Assembly (NCBI GenBank): GCA_947525975.1
Contig: CANNVE010000014.1
Coordinates: forward strand, 21,032-85,031
DNA: 64,000 nt
Direction: 5' to 3'
From: an uncultured Muribaculaceae bacterium
GTDB lineage: Bacteria > Bacteroidota > Bacteroidia > Bacteroidales > Muribaculaceae
The position numbers and the translations under genes were made by a program. Shown one piece after another: positions 1 to 8,821 of this stretch. Positions within the stretch are counted from its first letter, which is position 1, and each line of letters opens with the position of its first letter. The notes beneath the pieces are model-generated. The model was given only the letters and a program-made list of their open reading frames with translations. It was not told the DNA's origin and searched no databases.

Positions 1-812
1 TCTATCGACTGAATCGAAAAAATCATCTCGGGACTGTGGTTGCCGTTGTAGAGGCGGAACAGTCCGTTGTAGTCGGGGTGAAGCGAGTAGCCGTAATTGT
101 TGGATTTATTATAGACAATTTCCTCAAAATCAGCAACAGCCTTGTCCCACTCGCGGTTGAACAGGTACACTTTACCACGCAGTGCATAAGCGGCTCCTTT
201 GGTGGCGCGGCCGAGGTCGGCGGCGTCCCAGCTTACCGGGAGCTTTTCGATGGCTTCTGTGAGATCATCGATTATGTGTCGGCGGATTTCATCCTCCGAA
301 CTGCGCGGTGCATTGAGGTTGGCGAACTGTTCGTTTATGTCACACGTTTCATCATAATATGGCACACCGCCCCAGCAGTTGAGCATACGGAAATATGCCA
401 TCGCCCGCAGGAATTTAGCCTCGCCGGTCACGCGGTCGATCGTCTGTTGACTGATAGGCATACCAGCCACATTGCGGATTACGGTGTTGGACCGATGGAC
501 CAGTTCGTAAAGATACTGCCAATGGTTCTGCACACCGCCACTATTGGAGGCGAACGATGTCCCACGCGATATGTCCGACCACGGTGTAGTACCGTCGGCA
601 AGGTCGCTGCACATATCGAAAGTGAACTCCATGCCAAAGCACCAATTGGCTTTCATCGCAGCGTACATCCCTACGGCAGCCTGACGTGCATGATCTTCAG
701 TCTGCCAGAAAGTCTGCCCCGACATCTGGTCGCCGGGGACGTAATCGAGGCTCTCGCACCCGCTTAAAAGCAAAGCGCAGGCGGCCAATGCCGATATATA
801 TCTGATTTTCAT
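1..812 (-). CDS. SusD/RagB family outer membrane lipoprotein (3' end off window)
   Basis: This is the surface glycan-binding partner of the SusC transporter that follows it in coordinates. The ATG at 812-810 opens a lipoprotein signal peptide with lipobox LLLSGC. The mature N-terminus (DYVPGDQ, then FWQTEDHARQAAVGMYAAMK) is the standard SusD start. The frame stays open to the window edge and ends in a RLYNGNHSPEMIFSIQS stretch, which matches the conserved NPEIIFSIQ region of the family. About 270 codons are visible, so the C-terminal half is missing. It starts 16 nt after the susC stop and is surely co-transcribed with it. SusD proteins sit on the outer face of the outer membrane and form a lid over the SusC barrel. 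The substrate cannot be read from this sequence. Confidence 0.95.
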   Translation of the reverse strand, partial: MKIRYISALAACALLLSGCESLDYVPGDQMSGQTFWQTEDHARQAAVGMYAAMKANWCFGMEFTFDMCSDLADGTTPWSDISRGTSFASNSGGVQNHWQYLYELVHRSNTVIRNVAGMPISQQTIDRVTGEAKFLRAMAYFRMLNCWGGVPYYDETCDINEQFANLNAPRSSEDEIRRHIIDDLTEAIEKLPVSWDAADLGRATKGAAYALRGKVYLFNREWDKAVADFEEIVYNKSNNYGYSLHPDYNGLFRLYNGNHSPEMIFSIQSI

Positions 813-828
813 TTTATGATTCATTTAA

Positions 829-3800
829 TTAGAAAGATACGTTGATACCCACGGAATACTGACGGATTGCCGGATATCCGACATTGGCTCCAATTTCAGG
901 GTCAAGACCGGGGAAATTCGTTATTGTGAACAGATTGTCGATGCTGCAGTAGATTTTCAGATTCTCTACAAAGAATTTCTTTGTAATCTTACTCGGCACA
1001 GTGTATCCGAGTTGGATATTCTTGCAGCGCAAGTATGCGGCGTTATGCACGAAGGCGTCACTGGCGATATTGTTTTTGCCATTGGCATTGTTTCGCAGCA
1101 CAGGATAGATGGAATTGTATGGATTTTCGGGGGACCATGCGTTGTCGGTTATATCTTTTATCAGCGACTGGCCCATTACGGTCACGAAGCGGAAAGCCTG
1201 ATTGTTGTAGTACACCTGATGGTTGCCTACACCCTGAAAAAGCACGCTGAAATCAAAGTTGTTCCAGCTCAATCCGAGGTTCGCGCCGAAAGTAAAACGC
1301 GGGAGTGTGCCGTGACCTATCTCCACACGATCGTTTGTGTCGAGTTTGCCATCGCCGTTGGCATCCCGATACAGGAAGTCGCCGAGTTCGGGGCGTTGGT
1401 ATGTAGCAAAATAATCCGGGTTCCTGTCCACAAGCGACTGCACATAATCAAGATCCGATTGGTCGCGCACGATACGGTCAACTGTAATCACATACAGCTG
1501 GTTGATAGGCTTGCCCTCCTGTGTCTTGTAGACACCGCTTATCGAAGATACATCGCCTTGGAATTTAGTGACCTTGTTTGTCACGAACCCCATATTAAAG
1601 CCTACATTATACGAAACTTTGCCGACTTTATCGTTCCAGCGAATGTCAAACTCTACGCCCTTATTATTTACTTGTCCGGCATTTTGGTTGGGAACAACGC
1701 TTGTGCCATGCTCAAGAGGGGCCGGCAGCGATATTAGTATGCCTTTCGTATCCTTGTTGTATATATCTACCGAGCCGCTGAGACGATTGTTAAGGATGGC
1801 ATAGTCCACACCTATATTCGTCATGTAGGTTTTCTCCCATGTCAATGCCGGATTAGCAAGAACTGTCTGCGCAAGCCCCCCGGTGATGTTGCCGTTGAGG
1901 ATATAATTTGCCGTGGCGAACAGTGATTGATACATATAGTAGCTTGTAGTGGCATTGTTGCCCAACGAGCCATACGACGCACGGAGTTTGAGTTGGTTGA
2001 GCCATGACGATGTTCCGCGCATGAACCTTTCTTCTGAAATTCTCCATCCTGCCGAAATCGATGGAAAATAGCCCCAGCGATGACCGGGTGCGAATTTCGA
2101 CGAACCGTCGGCACGCAGATTGGCTTCAAGCAGATAGCGGTTGTCCCAGTTGAGGTTGACACGTCCGAAATAGGAGCGCATCGCCCATTCGTTGTAGTTG
2201 CCAGTTATGCCGCCGTTGGTCATACCGGCGTCGATGGCGCCTAATGACGGATCAACGAGGTCGTATTTAATGAAATAGTCCTGATCATACTTGTTGTATT
2301 CCTGGCTCATGCCGGCGAATAAGGATGCTTCGAGTTTGCTGACATTGAATTTATATTGTGCGGTCACTTCCGATGAGCGGAATGTGTTTCGGTAGTTGTA
2401 GCGGCGGATATATGTGCGCACAACCCCCTCGCGGATAAGCACCGGCCCGTCGAAAGTGAAGCGGTACAAGTCGCGGTCGGTCAGATGATGCTCGATGTTG
2501 CGCTCCCAGTAGTTCATGGAGAAAGTTCCTTGGACAGTCAGCCCTTTCACCGGAGTAAGACGCGCATAGATCTTACCGACCATGCGTTTTGTCTTGACCG
2601 GATACTCGTCCTTGTAGAACCACTGCCGGCGGTACGGATTGGCGTTGCTCACGTTTTCCTCCTCCGGATTCTGTATGCCTCCATAAAGCCCTGTGGCCGG
2701 GTCATACAGCGTCATGCCCGGCACAGTATTGAACGCACCGTAACCGAAAATGACATCACCACCTGCCGCGGCATTCTCCGCCGACGGATTATTGGTGTCA
2801 TAATAACCGAACAGGTTTGTCCCGACACTTATCCACGGCTTTATATTGATGTCAAGGTTTGTGCGCATCTGGTAACGCTCATAATCCGTGTGATACACCA
2901 TGCCCGGATTGTTGACATAGCCGAACGAGAGGTTATAATTCACCGTTTTCGTTCCTCCGGTGATTGCAAGATTATGATTCTGCACCACCGACGTGTTGCG
3001 GTAGATATGGTCCTGCCAGTCAGTGTTGGGATATATTGAGGGGTTGCGACCGCCGTCGTTGCGCCATTCGTCGATCTTGCCTTGTGAAAACCGAGGTGCC
3101 TGGCCGTTGACTATCAGGCCTGCATTCTGTATTTCCATGAAATCGGCATAATCAGTCACAAGATTCAGACGCTTGGCTACGGTTTCAAACGATACATTGC
3201 CGCTGTATGTGACCCTTGGTGCGCGTTCCACACCGTGCCGGGTAGTTACGAGAATAACGCCGTTTGCGGCTCTTGAACCGTATATGGCAGCGGAAGCAGC
3301 ATCCTTCAGCACCGATATATTCTCTATATCCTGGGGGTTGATGTCACTGAGGGCGATGCCTGTCATGCCGTCCACCACTACCAGCGGCGCCGCATTGTTT
3401 AGAGTGCCGAGACCACGCACCGTTATGCTCTGTGATTCAAAGCCCGGAGTGTTTCCTCCGGAGTTTGTGACTGTCAGGCCTGCGGCAAGTCCGGCAAGCG
3501 CATTGGTGGCGTTAGTGATCGGGCGGTCTTCAAGCGCACCGACATTGACCGAGGACACCGAGCCTGTCAGGTCGACTTTCTTTTGTGTGGCATAGCCCAC
3601 AACAACCACTTCATCAATCAACGAAGATACAGGCTTAAGTTCAATCTTAATGTTAGTGAAGTTGTCCGCATTCACTTCCACACTCTCTTCGGCATAGCCC
3701 ACATACGACACATTTAATTCACACGGCAGGCCAAGCACATGCAATATGAAGTCTCCTTCGACATCTGTGATGGTGGCGTTCTTGCGGTCTTCATCCGTAA

Positions 3801-3969
3801 ACACCGAGCATCCAATCACCGGATCTCCATATTCATCGACCACTTTTCCCCTGATCGCACACGCTCCAGAAACATCTGCCTGTTCACGCGTCATTCCGTA
3901 CATATTCAGCGCGCATCCCGAAGTGAAGACAAGGCAAAGCAAAACGATAAGGATAGGATAACGATTCAT
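829..3969 (-). CDS. SusC/RagA family TonB-dependent outer membrane transporter
   Basis: A 1046-aa TonB-dependent glycan importer. I chose the ATG at 3969 (MNRYPILIVLL) over the longer frame from 4080 because it begins a hydrophobic leader and a good promoter lies directly upstream at 3992-4022. Domains in order are the signal peptide, a carboxypeptidase-D-like regulatory domain (IRGKVVDEYGDPVIGCSV), a TonB-box-like EVVVVGYATQKK, a plug domain with VRGLGTLNNAAPLVVVDG, and a long beta barrel ending in phenylalanine (VGINVSF). The leader reads FTSGC, so the protein may be lipidated, although the -3 residue is not ideal. It is the first gene of a susC-susD operon. No ECF sigma, anti-sigma or hybrid two-component gene lies next to it, so the inducing signal is unknown. 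Confidence 0.96.
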   Translation of the reverse strand: MNRYPILIVLLCLVFTSGCALNMYGMTREQADVSGACAIRGKVVDEYGDPVIGCSVFTDEDRKNATITDVEGDFILHVLGLPCELNVSYVGYAEESVEVNADNFTNIKIELKPVSSLIDEVVVVGYATQKKVDLTGSVSSVNVGALEDRPITNATNALAGLAAGLTVTNSGGNTPGFESQSITVRGLGTLNNAAPLVVVDGMTGIALSDINPQDIENISVLKDAASAAIYGSRAANGVILVTTRHGVERAPRVTYSGNVSFETVAKRLNLVTDYADFMEIQNAGLIVNGQAPRFSQGKIDEWRNDGGRNPSIYPNTDWQDHIYRNTSVVQNHNLAITGGTKTVNYNLSFGYVNNPGMVYHTDYERYQMRTNLDINIKPWISVGTNLFGYYDTNNPSAENAAAGGDVIFGYGAFNTVPGMTLYDPATGLYGGIQNPEEENVSNANPYRRQWFYKDEYPVKTKRMVGKIYARLTPVKGLTVQGTFSMNYWERNIEHHLTDRDLYRFTFDGPVLIREGVVRTYIRRYNYRNTFRSSEVTAQYKFNVSKLEASLFAGMSQEYNKYDQDYFIKYDLVDPSLGAIDAGMTNGGITGNYNEWAMRSYFGRVNLNWDNRYLLEANLRADGSSKFAPGHRWGYFPSISAGWRISEERFMRGTSSWLNQLKLRASYGSLGNNATTSYYMYQSLFATANYILNGNITGGLAQTVLANPALTWEKTYMTNIGVDYAILNNRLSGSVDIYNKDTKGILISLPAPLEHGTSVVPNQNAGQVNNKGVEFDIRWNDKVGKVSYNVGFNMGFVTNKVTKFQGDVSSISGVYKTQEGKPINQLYVITVDRIVRDQSDLDYVQSLVDRNPDYFATYQRPELGDFLYRDANGDGKLDTNDRVEIGHGTLPRFTFGANLGLSWNNFDFSVLFQGVGNHQVYYNNQAFRFVTVMGQSLIKDITDNAWSPENPYNSIYPVLRNNANGKNNIASDAFVHNAAYLRCKNIQLGYTVPSKITKKFFVENLKIYCSIDNLFTITNFPGLDPEIGANVGYPAIRQYSVGINVSF

Positions 3970-3991
3970 TTCAGCTAATACTTTTTTTACG

Positions 3992-4022
3992 CAAATATAA
4001 ATGTGTCGCCGAAAATGCCAAA
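3992..4022 (-). promoter_or_regulatory. Promoter of the susC-susD operon
   Basis: On the minus strand a TTTG (-33 element, 4022-4019) is followed after 19 nt by TATATTTG (-7 element, 3999-3992). This is the Bacteroidetes housekeeping promoter pattern. It lies 22 nt upstream of the susC ATG. Confidence 0.75.
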
Positions 4023-4112
4023 GCGGGTGATAATAGACAACATAAATATGACAACGAAAAGGGTGAGGCGACAAACACATGCCACCCCACCCCGAGACTC
4101 ACTAATTATTGA

Positions 4113-4976
4113 TCATCCCACCTGTATCACAAGAAAATTAGAAAGGTTCCAGAATCTGCATGAATCAATTATCATCAGCACCAGTCCGTCAACATCTTCA
4201 ACCAGAGCATAAGACCCTTCGGGATGATTGGTTAGAATTTTAGCCTTATCGGCATTGAGATACAACTTTTTAAGGCTGCGTTTGTCAGCCGTGACGAAAA
4301 AGTCCCTATCAAAATCTCCTTTCATCAGTTTTAGATTCCTGAGGAATCCGGTCTCAATGATTTTGTGCTCCTTAAGCTGTGACTTCGAAGCAATCACGTA
4401 GTAGCATTCATTCAACTCGTTTTCCAGCCTGATTGATGCGGATTGCATCGAATCAAGACTCGAATTCACAATCGCCACAGTCGAATTCAGAGAGTCGATT
4501 TCTACATTGAGAGAGTCTATTATTTTATCAGATTGCGATATTCTCGCCTTTAGCCGCTCCACTTCTTCAGTCTGCGCATCGGTCATTTTTCGCATTGCCG
4601 CAATGGTGCTTTTGAGTTCATCTGTATAAAAAGATGATTTTTTCATGCGCTCATCCATTTCAGCCAAGCGCTCACGACGCATTCTCAAGGATTCCCTCAC
4701 AGCATCCATATCAGCCAGTAACCGGCGGCACTGCGCCTTGTTTTCAGATGATTGAGATCCGGTGATAGCCACAATATCTTCCAGACGCTTGATTTGATCC
4801 ATGCTCGCGGTCATCTCCTCGACAAGGCCCAAAAGCATGTCCCTTTCTGCCAAAGCCTCGGCAAGCTCTTGCCTTGAAGCCTCCATAAGTGATTGCTGTT
4901 GATTTGACTGCTCCTGACTTTGGCACGAAGTAGCCAACATTGTCAGCGCAGTCAGGAATGATAAGAGGTATTTCAT
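4113..4976 (-). CDS. Coiled-coil lipoprotein (Cbp1-like)
   Basis: A 287-aa exported lipoprotein. The ATG at 4976 is preferred to the TTG two codons upstream because MKYLLSFLTALTMLATSC is a clean lipoprotein signal peptide. Residues of about 25-190 are rich in E, K, R, L and Q with heptad spacing, which predicts a long coiled coil. The C-terminal 90 residues form a small globular part ending in FWNLSNFLVIQV. The layout of lipobox, coiled coil and short C-terminal domain resembles Bacteroides proteins annotated as Cbp1-type collagen-binding adhesins. That link comes from memory of the family and is tentative. It is transcribed on its own from a promoter at 4999-5031, divergent from the lytS-type kinase gene. 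Its position next to susCD may be chance. Confidence 0.8.
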   Translation of the reverse strand: MKYLLSFLTALTMLATSCQSQEQSNQQQSLMEASRQELAEALAERDMLLGLVEEMTASMDQIKRLEDIVAITGSQSSENKAQCRRLLADMDAVRESLRMRRERLAEMDERMKKSSFYTDELKSTIAAMRKMTDAQTEEVERLKARISQSDKIIDSLNVEIDSLNSTVAIVNSSLDSMQSASIRLENELNECYYVIASKSQLKEHKIIETGFLRNLKLMKGDFDRDFFVTADKRSLKKLYLNADKAKILTNHPEGSYALVEDVDGLVLMIIDSCRFWNLSNFLVIQVG

Positions 4977-4998
4977 TGTCAAAGATTGAATTCTGATA

Positions 4999-5031
4999 CA
5001 AAAATAATCATTTTCATCTTAAAATTCCAAA
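4999..5031 (-). promoter_or_regulatory. Promoter of the coiled-coil lipoprotein gene
   Basis: On the minus strand TTTG (5031-5028), a 21-nt spacer and TATTTTTG (5006-4999) match the Bacteroidetes promoter. The predicted transcript would have a leader of about 15 nt. Confidence 0.65.
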
Positions 5032-5079
5032 CACGCAAACAAACGACCAAAATATGCCAATAAACGTCATCCCGCAGAC

Positions 5080-5110
5080 TTGTAAAATATTTGCCCGCAC
5101 ACTATCTTTG
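5080..5110 (+). promoter_or_regulatory. Promoter of the histidine kinase gene, probably leaderless
   Basis: TTG (5080-5082), a 20-nt spacer and TATCTTTG (5103-5110) form a canonical promoter. The ATG begins at 5115, only 5 nt beyond the -7 element, so transcription should start at or very near the start codon. Confidence 0.75.
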
Positions 5111-5114
5111 CAAC

Positions 5115-6161
5115 ATGAAATCAATCGAGAATAAAACATCATTCATCCTTGACCTATTCTTTTGCGTGATTTTCATCCCAATTCTCGTTTCGTTGGGTCC
5201 GGCTCACCATTGGTTTGGACAATGGCCTCTTTTTTCAGTGATAGTTTGCGCCTATCTATACGGATGCTACTTCAGTATAATGAAGATCAACGTGCCCAAA
5301 CTGCTGATCGCAAAAAAATACACATCCATCGCAGGCGTCATCCTTCTTTCTGTGACAGCCACTTATCTGCTTTCGCTATACCCGTTGCCCGACATGGACT
5401 TTGTCACCCCGGCTTTGAGCGAGTATCAGACGAAGGTGCGCAACTATGGTGTCGCGGTCTCGCTTTGGCTGATGTTTTCTCTCGTCATAGGCTATGCTCT
5501 CACCATATCATTCGTCAAAGAGCTATACGCCCAGCTGTTGCTTAAAAAAAAGATAGAAGCGGAGAGGGACAAAGCCGAGCTCGCTGTTTTCAAGGCGCAA
5601 ATCAGCCCTCACTTCATGTTCAATACACTCAACTCATTATACAGCCTCGTGATAGGGACTTCGGAAAAAGCCGAAAACGCTTTCATCAAATTCACCGAAC
5701 TGCTTAAATACACATACATCACGATAGAAAAAGATCTGGTGACTCTTGCCGACGAAATCGCGTACATCCAAAATTACATCGACCTGCAGCAGATAAGGCT
5801 GAATAGCCACACTGAAATAGACTGGAGATACGACATTGACAACGATATGATTAAAGTGCCTCCAATGCTGATGCTGACATTTGTGGAAAACGCATTTAAA
5901 TACGGGTCATCCACATGCCGCGACTGTGTCATACGCATATATCTGTCAGTCAGAGATGGCGTAATTCGTTTTGAAACCTGGAACAGGATAATGAAACACG
6001 CTGATGAATTCCGAAAAGACATGCCCGTAGGAATCGAGAACTGCAAATCCAGACTGATGTCTCTATACCCCGATTGCCACTCCCTGAATACGGCAGAGGA
6101 GGACGGGGCCTTCAGAGTGTCATTAAAAATAGAAGTAAAAGCCCATGAACAACACGATTAA
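5115..6161 (+). CDS. LytS/YpdA-type sensor histidine kinase
   Basis: A 348-aa membrane kinase of the His_kinase (PF06580) family. The ATG at 5115 (MKSIENK) is chosen because the promoter ends at 5110; an in-frame TTG at 5091 would lie inside the promoter. Four hydrophobic segments within about residues 10-135 make up the membrane part, and no extracellular sensor domain is evident. A short coiled linker leads to the phospho-acceptor motif QISPHFMFNTLN with His166. The ATP-binding N box is VENAFKYG with Asn259. The gene overlaps the following LytTR regulator by 17 nt, so the two form a cognate pair. The signal is unknown. Kinases of this class in Bacteroidetes often lack an obvious ligand domain. 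Confidence 0.95.
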   Translation: MKSIENKTSFILDLFFCVIFIPILVSLGPAHHWFGQWPLFSVIVCAYLYGCYFSIMKINVPKLLIAKKYTSIAGVILLSVTATYLLSLYPLPDMDFVTPALSEYQTKVRNYGVAVSLWLMFSLVIGYALTISFVKELYAQLLLKKKIEAERDKAELAVFKAQISPHFMFNTLNSLYSLVIGTSEKAENAFIKFTELLKYTYITIEKDLVTLADEIAYIQNYIDLQQIRLNSHTEIDWRYDIDNDMIKVPPMLMLTFVENAFKYGSSTCRDCVIRIYLSVRDGVIRFETWNRIMKHADEFRKDMPVGIENCKSRLMSLYPDCHSLNTAEEDGAFRVSLKIEVKAHEQHD

Positions 6162-6849
6162 ATGCGTGGCGATCGACGACGAACCCCTTGCGCTGGATAT
6201 CATCGCCAAATTTTGTCAACGTATTGGAGGCATTGAATTGTCAGTTTTCTCAGATCCGGCATTAGGCCTGGAGCGCATCAGGACAGAAAAGCCGCAGGTG
6301 GCCTTCCTCGACATAGAAATGGAGAATATCAGCGGACTGGCCATCGCCGCGCAACTGCCCAAGGAGACGTGCTTCATCTTCACCACCGCATTTCTTGACT
6401 ACGCAATGGACGGATTTGAGCTCGATGCAGTCGACTACCTTCACAAACCCATCGCCTTTTCGCGCTTTCAGACGGCTTTCGCAAAAGCCTTGAGACGCCT
6501 GAAAGGCAATTCCGCTGACGAAAAACAAAATATTTTGGTCAAACAGGAATACAACAATGTCAACATCCCCTTAAATGAAATCATTTATGTAGAGGCGATG
6601 GAAGGATACGTCAAGATATTCCGTGAAAACAATGTTTGCACCGTATCACGAATGATACTGAAAGTCATCGGAAATCTCTTGCCTGAAAAAAACTTCATAA
6701 GGATACACCGGTCATTCATCATACAGAAATCTAAAGTCAGAAGCTTCAACAAAAGAGAGGTGGAGCTCAAAAACGGAAAACGCCTTCCGATAGGACGCCA
6801 ATACGCCAATGACGTAGCGGCAATCTTATCTCAAACGAAAACCGACTGA
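6145..6849 (+). CDS. LytTR-family response regulator
   Basis: A 234-aa two-component regulator. The N-terminal receiver domain has the acidic pair in VAIDDEP, the phospho-acceptor Asp56 in FLDIEME, the switch Thr in FTTAF and the conserved Lys in YLHKPI. A short linker is followed by a LytTR DNA-binding domain (about residues 130-232) containing IIYVEAMEGYVKI, FIRIHRSFII and the C-terminal GKRLPIGRQY. It is translated from within the end of the kinase gene. LytTR regulators bind paired direct repeats, but I could not identify such sites near neighbouring genes, so its targets are unknown. Confidence 0.96.
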   Translation: MNNTIKCVAIDDEPLALDIIAKFCQRIGGIELSVFSDPALGLERIRTEKPQVAFLDIEMENISGLAIAAQLPKETCFIFTTAFLDYAMDGFELDAVDYLHKPIAFSRFQTAFAKALRRLKGNSADEKQNILVKQEYNNVNIPLNEIIYVEAMEGYVKIFRENNVCTVSRMILKVIGNLLPEKNFIRIHRSFIIQKSKVRSFNKREVELKNGKRLPIGRQYANDVAAILSQTKTD

Positions 6850-6901
6850 TACATCTCACACAAAATATTGGCCAACCGCCCGAGGATTGGAAAAAGTTAT
6901 G

Positions 6902-6909
6902 TATCTTTG
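6902..6909 (+). promoter_or_regulatory. -7 promoter element before the cytidylyltransferase gene
   Basis: TATCTTTG fits the TAnnTTTG -7 consensus and sits 22 nt before the ATG at 6931. No TTG is found at the normal 19-21 nt spacing, so this is a partial promoter match. Confidence 0.45.
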
Positions 6910-6930
6910 CAATTGCAAACATTGCGAGTT

Positions 6931-7635
6931 ATGACTACGAATCCTATCTTCATCATACCGGCGCGGGGCGGAAGCAAGGGCATCCCCCACAAAAACATAG
7001 CCCGAATAGCCGGAAAGACCTTGCTGGCGTATGCCATTGACGCTGCCAGAGGCGCTGGCGCCCCTGATCAGCGCATAATCCTCTCCACTGACGATGCGGC
7101 CATCGCCGACGCTGCCCGCGAGGAAGGACTCAACGTGCCATACATGCGCCCGGCCCGGCTGGCCACCGACACGGCGTCGAGCCGCGACGCGATGCTCGAT
7201 GTCATGGACTGGGCCGACGCCAGGGGCATCGATTACGACTGCGTGGTGCTTCTGCAGCCCACCTCGCCCCTGCGCACAGCCGAGGACATCAAAGGATGCC
7301 TGGCGCTATACAATGACGATATCGACATGGTGGTGAGCGCTACCGAATGCTCGGCCAATCCCTACTATAACTGTTTCGAGCCTGATGCTGAAGGCTTCCT
7401 GCGCATATCTAAAGGCGACGGCCTCATCACCCGCCGGCAGGACGCGCCGGCAGCCTACGAGCTCAACGGCGCCGTATATGTGATCAATCCCCGCTCGCTC
7501 AGGTCAATGCCAATGGGAGCCTTCTCCAAGAGAGTGCCCTACGCAATGCCCGCCGACCGAAGCATCGACATAGACCGCCCCATAGACCTGATAGTGGCTG
7601 AAGCCTTGATTAACGAACAGTCAAAAACAAAATGA
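6931..7635 (+). CDS. Acylneuraminate/legionaminate cytidylyltransferase (NeuA/LegF-like)
   Basis: A 234-aa enzyme that activates a nonulosonic acid with CTP to give the CMP-sugar. The family P-loop PARGGSKGIPHKN is at residues 8-20. LLQPTSPLR and the late SIDIDRPIDL are also typical. The ATG at 6931 is used; a longer frame from 6868 would run over the putative promoter and adds no family sequence. Its stop overlaps the next ATG by 4 nt. That neighbour is a CBS-nucleotidyltransferase, the arrangement of PtmB and PtmE in Campylobacter legionaminate synthesis. This makes CMP-legionaminate or a related sugar more likely than sialic acid. The synthase, epimerase and aminotransferase genes of the pathway are not in this window. 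Confidence 0.9.
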   Translation: MTTNPIFIIPARGGSKGIPHKNIARIAGKTLLAYAIDAARGAGAPDQRIILSTDDAAIADAAREEGLNVPYMRPARLATDTASSRDAMLDVMDWADARGIDYDCVVLLQPTSPLRTAEDIKGCLALYNDDIDMVVSATECSANPYYNCFEPDAEGFLRISKGDGLITRRQDAPAAYELNGAVYVINPRSLRSMPMGAFSKRVPYAMPADRSIDIDRPIDLIVAEALINEQSKTK

Positions 7636-8690
7636 ACCAACACATCATAAGCACAGAAGCCACTCTGCGCGAGGCATTGAGCCGGCTCAACGACCTCTCG
7701 GGAGGGGTGATGACATTATTCGCCGTTGACAGCGAAGGCGTGATGAAGGGCACAGTCACCGGCGGCGACCTGCGCAGGGCCATACTCGCCGGCGCAGGCA
7801 TAGACACGCCGGTGAGTGAGGCTATGCACACCGGCTTCAGAAGCCTGAGAGACGGCAAGCCTGACGTGAGGAGCATACGCCGTTGCCGCAATCTCGGAAT
7901 AAAGCTTCTGCCTCGCCTTGACAAAAACGGGCATATTGTGTCAGTGCTCGACCTTTCGAAATGCCGCACCCAGCTGCCGGTGTGTGCCATATTGATGGCC
8001 GGAGGCAAAGGCGAGCGCCTGCGCCCGCTAACCGAGAAGACGCCCAAGCCCCTGCTTGAAGTGGGTGGCAAGCCTATAATCGACTACAATATCGAGGCGC
8101 TCCTGGCGTGCGGCATCGAGAGGATATTCATCACCGTCAACTATCTGGCCGAGTGCATCGAGCGCCATGTGGCGTCGAAGCCCGAATGGGCCGGAAAGGT
8201 GGAGTGCGTGAGAGAAAGCCGCCCCCTCGGCACGATCGGCTCGGCGGCATTGGCCGGAATACCCGACGAGGGGCTGACCATAGTCACCAATTCCGACATC
8301 CTCACCACGATTTCATACGAGGATATGTACCTGCACCACACGTCAAAAGGAGCCGACATCACCATTGCGGCCATCCCCTATCAGGTGTCGGTGCCGTATG
8401 CCATACTCACGGTCGATCCTGCCGACCAAAGCCGTGTCACAGGCCTGTCGGAGAAGCCGTCATACTCATTCTTCGCCAACGCCGGCATATATATTTTTCC
8501 GAATGCCATGCTGAAATCCCTCCCCACCGATCGGCGCACCGACGCCACCGATCTCATCGAAGACGCGATAAGGCAGGAACGAAAAGTGACATATTATCCC
8601 ATCAACGGCACATGGATCGACATCGGCTCGCCAATGGACTTCAAGCATGCGGCCGAGCTCATGAAAAGCGTCACTGCTTTCAATAAATAA
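7632..8690 (+). CDS. CBS-domain nucleotidyltransferase (PtmE/GlmU-like)
   Basis: A 352-aa two-domain protein. Residues of about 1-110 contain paired CBS-like units (TLREALSRL, GTVTGGDLRRAIL, VSVLDLSKC). Residues of about 117-345 form a sugar-1-phosphate nucleotidyltransferase with the signature ILMAGGKGERLRPLTEKTPKP, the product region TNSDILTTI, and GTWIDIGSP near the end. In Campylobacter, PtmE has this CBS plus transferase layout and makes GDP-glucosamine or GDP-GlcNAc for legionaminic acid synthesis. That function is inferred here from architecture and from the upstream cytidylyltransferase. Translational coupling through an ATGA overlap supports joint function. Confidence 0.85.
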   Translation: MNQHIISTEATLREALSRLNDLSGGVMTLFAVDSEGVMKGTVTGGDLRRAILAGAGIDTPVSEAMHTGFRSLRDGKPDVRSIRRCRNLGIKLLPRLDKNGHIVSVLDLSKCRTQLPVCAILMAGGKGERLRPLTEKTPKPLLEVGGKPIIDYNIEALLACGIERIFITVNYLAECIERHVASKPEWAGKVECVRESRPLGTIGSAALAGIPDEGLTIVTNSDILTTISYEDMYLHHTSKGADITIAAIPYQVSVPYAILTVDPADQSRVTGLSEKPSYSFFANAGIYIFPNAMLKSLPTDRRTDATDLIEDAIRQERKVTYYPINGTWIDIGSPMDFKHAAELMKSVTAFNK

Positions 8691-8772
8691 AGGCTCCGGC
8701 GGGAAATATCGCGTCTACGATTGTTAATAATACATACGACACGCCCAAGTGCGCGCGTATATGCAATTAATA

Positions 8773-8780
8773 TAATTTTG
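8773..8780 (+). promoter_or_regulatory. -7 promoter element upstream of obg
   Basis: TAATTTTG matches TAnnTTTG and lies 41 nt before the obg ATG. No good -33 element is present at the usual spacing. Confidence 0.4.
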
Positions 8781-8821
8781 CGGTGAGCCATCGCGCTGAC
8801 CCCAACTTAAATAGCAGATTT

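Noticed and set aside
5091..5114. TTG start for the histidine kinase
   Set aside because: It lies inside the promoter and upstream of the expected transcription start.
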